DNA from: Desulfosporosinus sp. Tol-M
GTDB taxonomy: Bacteria; Bacillota; Desulfitobacteriia; Desulfitobacteriales; Desulfitobacteriaceae
Direction: 5' to 3'
Assembly: GCA_000770645.1 (NCBI GenBank)
Contig: JQID01000059.1
Span: 1-35,841 of the forward strand
DNA length: 35,841 nt
Within the stretch, counting starts at the first letter, position 1; each line of letters opens with the position of its first letter. The position numbers and the translations under genes were made by a program. A model generated the notes under the pieces. It had not been told where the DNA came from. It did no database searches and was given only the letters and a program-made list of their open reading frames with translations. Below are positions 30,192 through 35,841 of this stretch, one piece after another.

Positions 30192-30785
30192 ATGTTAGCG
30201 GAGTTTAAAATTATTAATGACCCCTTGCGTCCAAGTGTTTGTACTAACCTTTGTGCTGTTTGTTACCGGCATACAAAGTATGAAAGTAAAGGAATCGGCT
30301 GCTGTTCCTACGAACCGGAACTTTGTCTTTTCGATTTAGTATTTTTAAATCTTTATTACCCCGATATTTATGAGTTTACATTGAAAAAAGGCCGGATAAT
30401 CAAGGGTTATAACGGAATTATGGTAGAAATGAAGGTTGGCTTGGACCGCTGTCCTTTTGTAAGTAACTTAGGTTGTGTTTTACCAAGGGATGCTATGACG
30501 CCCCTGTGCCGGTTATATATCTGCCGGGAGGCTGCTATCTTTGGGCCTGCCATAATTGAAGAAAAATTTGATGAATACTTTTTGAGCAAGGAATTCCATC
30601 TAAATAATTTTTTAAACAGTAAACTGACCTATGACCCGAGTTTAACTAAATCAAGACTAAACACCTTTATCGTGGAATTTGCCCAAACCATAAACACCAT
30701 CATTGCAGGAATCAATAGAATTAACCCGCCGATCGAAACTTTCCATAGAGAAATAAAGATTGAGGATTTTGGCCACTTCGATTAA
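30192..30785 (+). CDS. Cysteine-rich protein, YkgJ-like
   Basis: A 197-residue protein with ten cysteines: CTNLCAVC (Cys 17, 21, 24), GCC (37, 38), Cys 45, then RCPFVSNLGCVLPRD (87, 95) and LCRLYIC (106, 111). This spread looks like the YkgJ family, which is thought to bind zinc or an Fe-S cluster. The C-terminal half is helical and cysteine-free. No membrane segment. The ATG has AAGGAGG about 9 bases upstream. It stands alone next to porGDAB, so a link to Fe-S or redox maintenance is possible but unproven. Confidence 0.65.
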   Translation: MLAEFKIINDPLRPSVCTNLCAVCYRHTKYESKGIGCCSYEPELCLFDLVFLNLYYPDIYEFTLKKGRIIKGYNGIMVEMKVGLDRCPFVSNLGCVLPRDAMTPLCRLYICREAAIFGPAIIEEKFDEYFLSKEFHLNNFLNSKLTYDPSLTKSRLNTFIVEFAQTINTIIAGINRINPPIETFHREIKIEDFGHFD

Positions 30786-30817
30786 ACGTTTCAATATCTC
30801 TGATTCTGATTTTATCT

Positions 30818-31036
30818 TCACTGGTTACCCTTCCCTTTCTGGCGGGAAGTTGTTGGCATATCCGTATTCAACAGTATATCGTCGATCATAATTTTTGCAA
30901 AATCCCCATCTGGAAATTCAAGACATTGACAGCAATTATCACATAGTTTACCAGGATCCAGATCACAAAGATCACATTCGCCGCATTCAGTACATGGCCG
31001 ATCTTCTAAAACACATTCATTACTAAACTTACTCAA
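30818..31036 (-). CDS. Small Cys-rich metal-binding hypothetical protein
   Basis: A 72-residue acidic protein with nine cysteines clustered in CTECGECDLCDLDPGKLCDN followed by CCQC (about 15-38). The rest (IMIDDILLNTDMPTTSRQK) is polar. The motif suggests a zinc or Fe-S site. It starts with a TTG at 31036 behind GGAGGA. It is convergent with the YkgJ-like gene, and it lies downstream of the D-Ala-D-Ala carboxypeptidase region in the opposite direction of lexA. Function unknown. Confidence 0.6.
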   Translation of the reverse strand: MSKFSNECVLEDRPCTECGECDLCDLDPGKLCDNCCQCLEFPDGDFAKIMIDDILLNTDMPTTSRQKGKGNQ

Positions 31037-31091
31037 GGTCTTATCCTCCGGATTTTTTGATGGATTAGATTATTCATTTGCCTTGATAATA

Positions 31092-32081
31092 TTAAAATAT
31101 TCCCGGACTCAAAATTAGCGATTGAGGGTCTTTCGCCAACTCTCGAAGTGCCGCCTCTGAGCGCTGAGCTGCCCATCCTTCATCCAATAACTTGATGGTG
31201 TCGTCGTAGCGATTCTTACTCCCCAATAAGACGAGTAATAAATCTCCGTCCGGTCTTGTGACAAAGGATACAAGGCACTGCGCAGCCTCCGTAGTAGTAC
31301 CGGTTTTCAGACCTTCGTCTCCGGGATAGTTCCCCAAAAGACGATTCGTATTCTCAAACTCGGCTTTATGAAGCACACCCCGGGCATCTTTCCATTGAAT
31401 TTGGGCGCGAGGTTTTTTGACATATTTCATAAGACTTTCATTTTTGAGAAATACACTTGAAATTTTAGCGAGGTCATTAGCGGTAGTATAATGTTCAGGG
31501 TCGGGCATTCCATGAGGGTTCATAAAGTGGCTATGCTGACAGCCTAGAGAGGCTGCATATTTGTTCATTTCTTCCGCAAAGGCCGGGATTGAACCACTGA
31601 TTTTTACGGCCAGGGCTGCAGCGGCATCATTGGAGCTGTGCACATAGAGGGCCGTTAAGAGGTCTTGGACCGATATTTCAGCCCCAGGACTGAGACCGAG
31701 CTGTGACCCTTCAATATTCACTTCAGGGCCAACACGTACGATATCTGTTTCTTGCAGGGTCTTCAGCGCGATCAGCCCGGTGAGGAGTTTTGTCGTACTG
31801 GCAGGCGCACGCTGTCTGTCGGCATTGTTTGATTTTAGAATTTTAGTCGTTTGAGGATCAATAAGTATGTAACTTTCATCTTGCGTTGAGAGTTCCTTAA
31901 CTGATGGGGGGATATTGGAAGTGAGGGAGTCAGGTTTAGTTTCCGCCACCCCAGTAATAAGCTCCTTAGCTCTAGTCGGATTCAGATAGTGAAATCCGAT
32001 ATATGAAAAAATCCCAACAGTCATTATTAGAATTAGTATAGGTAATTTGGAGCGAAAAAAACGATGCGCAAGATGTTTCAC
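31092..32081 (-). CDS. D-alanyl-D-alanine carboxypeptidase (S11, DacF-like)
   Basis: A 329-residue penicillin-binding serine peptidase that trims the last D-alanine from peptidoglycan pentapeptides. The N-terminus has a membrane anchor or signal segment (LPILILIMTVGIFSYIGF). The active-site SxxK is in APASTTKLLTG, the SxN in HSSNDAAAAL, and KTG in GLKTGTTTEA. The C-terminal domain of PBP5 is absent, giving a short form. It fits sporulation-type DacF as well as vegetative DacA. It is likely on its own transcript. The ATG at 32081 has a weak ribosome site (GAAGGGTG). Confidence 0.9.
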   Translation of the reverse strand: MKHLAHRFFRSKLPILILIMTVGIFSYIGFHYLNPTRAKELITGVAETKPDSLTSNIPPSVKELSTQDESYILIDPQTTKILKSNNADRQRAPASTTKLLTGLIALKTLQETDIVRVGPEVNIEGSQLGLSPGAEISVQDLLTALYVHSSNDAAAALAVKISGSIPAFAEEMNKYAASLGCQHSHFMNPHGMPDPEHYTTANDLAKISSVFLKNESLMKYVKKPRAQIQWKDARGVLHKAEFENTNRLLGNYPGDEGLKTGTTTEAAQCLVSFVTRPDGDLLLVLLGSKNRYDDTIKLLDEGWAAQRSEAALRELAKDPQSLILSPGIF

Positions 32082-32257
32082 TAATTCACCCTTCTTTAAT
32101 ATACGTATAAATACATGATAAATAAATACTGAAATTTAAAGTATATCAACATAATCAATATAGTTAACATAATCAAATAATCAATCAACATAAATCAAGT
32201 AATTATAACGAATTTAAAGACTTTGGGCAAGTTTTATCAACTCAGGAGATCATCAGA

Positions 32258-33058
32258 CTAAGCATCTCTATGCTCACCCCAATACTGCCATACCGCCAAA
32301 AAGGGATAGGGATTGATCCATTGCCCGTTTGGCAGTTCAATGCCAAAATGAAGATGATCCGGCGTCGTTAAAGCATCTCCTGTATGGCCCATGGTGCCCA
32401 AGGGATCCCCTGCTTGAACTTGTTGCCCTTTTACAAGCGCCGGAGAAATATATTGGAGGTGAGCGTAATAATAGTAGTTCCCATCATCCCCGCGTATCCC
32501 GACACGTTCTCCACCCAAGCGGTTCCACCCTAATTGTTCAACTCTCCCTCTACAAATACTGACAATGGGAGTTCCTTCTTTGCTAAAAAGGTCGGTCCCC
32601 TCATGTCTGCGTTTACCCCCTTCACGATCCGCACCGAAACTATCTTCAAACCACGTTTTTCCAATAACGGGAAATCTATACTTGCCGGGCTGGTAATAAG
32701 TATATTTTCTGAGAATTTCCCAATGCCTTTGAACAATCTTTTGATTTTTTTGCGGGATTGCTCCCCAGTCTAAATCCGAAAAAGGAACAGAGCCTTTAAG
32801 CTGATCTATTAGCGGTAGTCCTTCTCCTTCAGGGAGTGTCGAGCGTATAGCTAATAATTCCTCTAAGACAATTGTTGGAGACGTTCGATTTTCATTAATA
32901 CACTGCTTCACTAAAGCCGGTGACAGAGAAGTTAAATATGGATAGACATCCGACGGAATAGTGGGAGGACGGTGAAGTTCCTGCCATGCTATTAGGGCTG
33001 CAATAATGAGTAACCCCAACTGAGCAAGTATTCGTTTTAGCTTCGATGGAATTTTCAT
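32258..33058 (-). CDS. M23 family metallopeptidase
   Basis: A 266-residue membrane-anchored peptidase. The N-terminus is a signal anchor ([16 protein letters not shown]). After a helical stretch the M23 domain has zinc ligands in [10 protein letters not shown] and [10 protein letters not shown] (HxH), with Gly-rich YYYYAHL before it. Family members cut glycine-containing or D-Ala-mDAP crosslinks, and relatives such as SpoIIQ act in sporulation. The ATG at 33058 lies next to lexA in a divergent arrangement with only 108 bases between, containing a LexA box, so SOS control of this gene is possible but not shown. Confidence 0.88.
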   Translation of the reverse strand: MKIPSKLKRILAQLGLLIIAALIAWQELHRPPTIPSDVYPYLTSLSPALVKQCINENRTSPTIVLEELLAIRSTLPEGEGLPLIDQLKGSVPFSDLDWGAIPQKNQKIVQRHWEILRKYTYYQPGKYRFPVIGKTWFEDSFGADREGGKRRHEGTDLFSKEGTPIVSICRGRVEQLGWNRLGGERVGIRGDDGNYYYYAHLQYISPALVKGQQVQAGDPLGTMGHTGDALTTPDHLHFGIELPNGQWINPYPFLAVWQYWGEHRDA

Positions 33059-33098
33059 GGTCCCCTCTCCCTAATTAAAATATTTCTTTCTAATTCTA

Positions 33099-33112
33099 CG
33101 AACATTTGTTTG
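33099..33112. promoter_or_regulatory. LexA operator
   Basis: CGAACATTTGTTTG matches the Gram-positive LexA box CGAAC-N4-GTTYG. It is 55 bases upstream of the lexA ATG and 41 bases from the divergent M23 gene start, so autoregulation is expected. Confidence 0.8.
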
Positions 33113-33166
33113 TATTTTATTTCGATAAATGATAAAATATTTGTTAAAAGATGGGGGTGTGAGATT

Positions 33167-33784
33167 ATGTACCCGGATTTATCACTGCGGCAAACGAAAA
33201 TTCTAGAATTCATAAAACAAGAAATACGAAAAAAAGGATATCCGCCGGCCGTACGGGAAATTGGCGAAGCTGTCGGGTTGCTGTCCAGCTCTACAGTACA
33301 TGGCCATCTGCAGACGTTAGAGGACAAAGGATATATTCGGCGTGATCCCACAAAACCTCGGGCGATCGAGATTTTGGATAGTTCGAGTGACGTACTCGAG
33401 GGCAAAAAAGTCGTTCATATACCCGTTGTCGGCCGTGTCGCTGCCGGGCAGCCTATTCTAGCCGTGGAAAACATTGAAGGAACCTTTCCCCTTCCTGCCG
33501 ATCTTGTTCGCCAGGATAACGTTTTCATGCTTAAAGTTCAGGGGGAAAGTATGATTGATGCTGGAATTTTCGATGGAGATTTTATTGTTGTCCGTCAACA
33601 GAATGTAGCCCGAAACGGTGAAATCGTTGTCGCTTTAATTGAAGATGAAGCTACGGTCAAGCGCTTTTTTAAAGAAAGAACTCTTATTCGACTTCAGCCG
33701 GAGAACTCATCGATGGAACCGATATATTCCCAGGATGTCTCGATTTTAGGGAAAGTTATTGGAGTTTTTCGTAATCTTCAGTAA
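33167..33784 (+). CDS. lexA: LexA repressor
   Basis: A 205-residue SOS repressor. The N-terminal winged helix-turn-helix has [20 protein letters not shown] and [20 protein letters not shown]. The cleavage site Ala-Gly is in RVAAGQPIL (about 94), the nucleophile serine in [10 protein letters not shown] (about 130) and the general-base lysine in [10 protein letters not shown]. On DNA damage, RecA-stimulated self-cleavage releases the SOS genes. The start is the ATG at 33167 behind GGGGGTG, 57 bases inside a longer open frame. The LexA box at 33099-33112 lies upstream. Confidence 0.95.
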   Translation: MYPDLSLRQTKILEFIKQEIRKKGYPPAVREIGEAVGLLSSSTVHGHLQTLEDKGYIRRDPTKPRAIEILDSSSDVLEGKKVVHIPVVGRVAAGQPILAVENIEGTFPLPADLVRQDNVFMLKVQGESMIDAGIFDGDFIVVRQQNVARNGEIVVALIEDEATVKRFFKERTLIRLQPENSSMEPIYSQDVSILGKVIGVFRNLQ

Positions 33785-33916
33785 AAATAAAATAACCAAT
33801 AATCCTAGAAATACCTAAGAATGTTAGGTTAATGCTCTAATTGATAATTCCCCATTAGAATCTTAGCAACGGCCGTATTAACAATCGTGTTTGAGTGAGG
33901 GAAGGAGAGTGGGGGT

Positions 33917-33967
33917 ATGAAAGTAAAATTTAATATGACGGTTGAACAGAAAGAGCAATTACCTTGA
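33917..33967 (+). other. Very short frame with strong ribosome site
   Basis: GGGAAGGAGAG precedes an ATG for a 16-residue peptide MKVKFNMTVEQKEQLP. A neighbouring frame continues with LDASLYAQANVFR, so the sequence may be a frameshifted remnant of a small gene. The other bases between lexA and the next terminator show no gene. Confidence 0.3.
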
Positions 33968-34003
33968 TGCTTCATTGTATGCGCAGGCAAATGTTTTTAG
34001 ATA

Positions 34004-34047
34004 AAAAAGGGGAGCAGATGGATGTTGCCATCAATGCTCCTCTTTTT
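34004..34047 (+). terminator. Strong terminator, lexA end
   Basis: AAAAAGGGGAGCA pairs with TGCTCCTCTTTTT (one G-T wobble), with an inner GATGG/CCATC. It ends transcription from lexA. Confidence 0.75.
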
Positions 34048-34066
34048 GTTCGCCCTGCAAATTAAG

Positions 34067-34110
34067 GCACATTCAAGAAAAAAGTCAGTCAGGATGCAAG
34101 TCTATTTTGT
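34067..34110. repeat. Dispersed 44-nt repeat, copy 2
   Basis: Same orientation as 23357-23400; 39 of 44 bases match. It ends at the stop codon of the ddl gene on the minus strand, which begins at 34111. Confidence 0.6.
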
Positions 34111-35214
34111 CTAATCTTGAGAAATTTTACTGTTTTGTTTATCCAAAAAACGTTCCAACCCAAAGGAAATTAAACGGTCGATTAATTCAGAATACGGAAT
34201 TCCTGACGCCTCCCAAAGCTTAGGGTACATTGAAATTTCTGTAAATCCCGGCAAGGTATTTATTTCATTAAGGAAAATTTCGTTTTGGGGAGTTACAAAG
34301 AAATCGACCCGACTCAGCCCGCTAGCCTCTACGGCACGGAAAGCTTCAATTGCCATTTCCTGAAGACGTGCGATTAAGGCTTCATCGAGAGGCGCTGGAA
34401 TTATTACGCTGGAGCCAATATCAGAATACTTTGCATCGTAAGTATAAAATTCTTGTGCCGGTTTAACTTCTCCAGGAATTGAGGCTTGGGGAGAATCATT
34501 TCCCAGAACGGCGACTTCAATTTCTTGGCCGTTAATATTTTCTTCGACAACAATTTTACGGTCAAATATGGCAGCAACATTCAAAGCATCCAATAACTCT
34601 TTACGGCTGTGCGCTTTGGATATCCCCACACTGGACCCTAGATTGGCAGGCTTAATAAAACAAGGGTAACCTATCTTTGCTTCAATTTCATTAAGGCAGG
34701 TTTCCCGTCCACGAAGTAAGTCTGAACGTAGTAAGGTCAGATAGCGGGCTTGGGGTAGATCTTTCTCACGGAAGACGGCCTTCATCCGATCTTTGTCCAT
34801 CCCAAGAGAGGACCCTAAAACCCCGGAACCTACATAAGGTACATTTGCCATCTCCAGTAATCCCTGGAGGGTTCCATCTTCCCCATACGGACCATGGAGT
34901 ACCGGGAAAATAAGGTCAATTTGTCCTTGGTTTGGCAGCGTTTGGCCGTCTAAGGCTCTAAAATGCGGGTTTGTTGGATCAATGACCAGCGTAACCTGGT
35001 GTGTCCGGTCAGCCGGGGGAAAACCTTCTTTTATCAGAGCTTCAGGAAGAAGGCCCCAAAACCATTGGCCTTGTTTATTAATCCCGATCGTTTCTACCTG
35101 ATAGCGAGTTCGGTCAATCGCTTTGAAGATCGACTGGGCTGAATTTAAAGAAACTTCATGTTCTCCTGAACGACCGCCAAATAAAAGAACGACCCTTAGT
35201 TTATGATCTTCCAC
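34111..35214 (-). CDS. ddl: D-alanine--D-alanine ligase
   Basis: A 367-residue ATP-grasp enzyme that makes the D-Ala-D-Ala dipeptide for peptidoglycan. GGRSGEHEVSLNSA (about 12-25), PVLHGPYGEDGTLQG (ATP-grasp entry), the ATP-binding lysine in FIKPANLGSSVGISKA, and the ending LNEINTLPGFTEIS are all standard. The loop EFYTYDAKYSD carries the tyrosine typical of D-Ala-D-Ala rather than VanA-type D-Lac ligases. An open frame reaches 35223, but GGAGG is directly adjacent to that ATG and 9 bases before a GTG at 35214, so I use the GTG. Confidence 0.9.
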   Translation of the reverse strand: MEDHKLRVVLLFGGRSGEHEVSLNSAQSIFKAIDRTRYQVETIGINKQGQWFWGLLPEALIKEGFPPADRTHQVTLVIDPTNPHFRALDGQTLPNQGQIDLIFPVLHGPYGEDGTLQGLLEMANVPYVGSGVLGSSLGMDKDRMKAVFREKDLPQARYLTLLRSDLLRGRETCLNEIEAKIGYPCFIKPANLGSSVGISKAHSRKELLDALNVAAIFDRKIVVEENINGQEIEVAVLGNDSPQASIPGEVKPAQEFYTYDAKYSDIGSSVIIPAPLDEALIARLQEMAIEAFRAVEASGLSRVDFFVTPQNEIFLNEINTLPGFTEISMYPKLWEASGIPYSELIDRLISFGLERFLDKQNSKISQD

Positions 35215-35282
35215 AAGCACCATCCTCCCAATTAAGCAACTTAAGCAATTAAAGAAATTGGATTAAATGCCCTCCCTATAGA

Positions 35283-35311
35283 GCATATGCTTAAAAAAAA
35301 GAAAAAAGCCC
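35283..35311 (-). terminator. Weak terminator after signal peptidase
   Basis: On the minus strand GCCCG and the facing GGGGGC can pair around TTAGGC, followed by TTTTTTCTTTTTTTT. The stem overlaps the end of the signal-peptidase gene region. Confidence 0.4.
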
Positions 35312-35315
35312 CCGC

Positions 35316-35841
35316 CTAACGGGCAAGGGCACCTATTTGATCCAAAGGCCAATAGCGAAATAGAGTTCGGCCGGTTATATTTTGGGCAGACAAAATGCCC
35401 CACTCCCTTGAATCAGCACTATTGTTACGATTATCCCCCATAACGAATACTGTATCAGCCGGAACAACGAGCGGCCCGAAATTATTTATTGATTTTTCCA
35501 AGACATAAGGTTCATAAAGGGGTTGATTGTTTACATAAGTAGTGTGATCGCGTATTTCTACTTTATCTCCGGCCAAACCAACTACTCTTTTAATAAAGTC
35601 CTCAGTTGCGTGAGCACTCGGCGGCGGATGAAAGACTATGATATCTCCATGATCAATGTGGTCAAAGTGTTTGAAGAAAAACTTATCTACAATGACCCGG
35701 TCTTCCAGTTGAATCGTCGGCAGCATTGAACCGGTAGGGATTTTGCGAGCTTCAATAACATAGGTGCGCAATACCCAGGAAAGGGCAAAAGCAATCAGAA
35801 TGATTTCAACTAGTTCAAATAAATAACGGATTATGCTTTTC
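35316..35841 (-). CDS. lepB: Signal peptidase I, 5' end outside the window
   Basis: The readable part covers about 174 residues and runs off the right edge. Upstream of the TTG at 35771 the same frame continues with the membrane anchor RYLFELVEIILIAFALSW, so the true start lies beyond 35841. The catalytic serine is in IPTGSMLPT and the lysine in DFIKRVVGLAGDKVE; MGDNRNNSADSREWG is the conserved Box E. It removes signal peptides of secreted proteins at the outer membrane face. It is convergent with nothing and sits upstream of ddl on the same strand. Confidence 0.9.
   Translation of the reverse strand, partial: KSIIRYLFELVEIILIAFALSWVLRTYVIEARKIPTGSMLPTIQLEDRVIVDKFFFKHFDHIDHGDIIVFHPPPSAHATEDFIKRVVGLAGDKVEIRDHTTYVNNQPLYEPYVLEKSINNFGPLVVPADTVFVMGDNRNNSADSREWGILSAQNITGRTLFRYWPLDQIGALAR

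Overview
The window looks like chromosome of an endospore-forming, strictly anaerobic member of the Clostridia, most likely Peptococcaceae/Desulfitobacteriaceae (Desulfosporosinus- or Desulfitobacterium-like). The signs are Spo0A, a small acid-soluble spore protein (SASP), a four-subunit pyruvate:ferredoxin oxidoreductase, radical SAM and polyferredoxin proteins, a Gram-positive LexA box, strong Shine-Dalgarno sites with frequent GTG/TTG starts, and many small cysteine-rich proteins. The genus is inferred from protein character only. No rRNA, tRNA or CRISPR array was seen.

Layout. 1-3.8 kb: HI0933/BaiN-type flavoprotein, LapA-like protein, slipin, and a collapsed isochorismatase-family gene. 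3.9-4.4 kb: a non-coding tract of degenerate repeats. 4.5-8.8 kb: a radical SAM/SPASM protein and a 2[4Fe-4S]-[2Fe-2S]-radical SAM fusion, divergent from a PurF-like protein that has lost its glutaminase residues. 9.1-12.7 kb: small Cys-rich and conserved proteins, a secreted CAP-domain protein, DUF456, a short SASP-like protein, a Gln-rich protein and a nitroreductase. 13-16.3 kb: yjbQ plus a DUF89 phosphatase, gamma-carbonic anhydrase, and Spo0A with a candidate 0A box. 16.4-18.9 kb: an eroded accessory island with DUF3102 and type I restriction-modification remnants, followed by an apparently intact AbrB-RelE toxin-antitoxin pair behind a perfect 24-bp operator palindrome. 18.9-22.7 kb: coiled-coil protein, PAS-GGDEF protein, second YjbQ, DUF6544-like protein. 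22.8-25.5 kb: membrane redox cluster (TauE/CcdA-like protein, frameshifted NapH-like ferredoxin, anchored hypothetical). 25.7-26.8 kb: degenerate CbiET-like protein and an IS200/IS605-like 3' remnant. 26.8-29.8 kb: porGDAB. 30-31 kb: two Cys-rich proteins. 31-35.8 kb: envelope and SOS genes (DacF-type carboxypeptidase, M23 peptidase, LexA, Ddl, signal peptidase I running off the end).

Functional links. porGDAB, the NapH-like protein and the radical SAM pair all depend on low-potential ferredoxin chemistry. Spo0A, the SASP and the PAS-GGDEF protein belong to developmental and signalling control. The last 5 kb is cell-envelope maturation beside the SOS repressor.

The least ordinary items are the PurF-like protein that keeps all four Fe-S cysteines but lacks the catalytic cysteine, the adjacent ferredoxin-radical SAM fusion, the CbiET-like protein with a truncated CbiE part and altered SAM loop, the degenerate repeat tract at 3.9-4.4 kb, and two dispersed short repeats. 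No complete new system is proven by the sequence alone. The 4.5-8.8 kb block is the best candidate.
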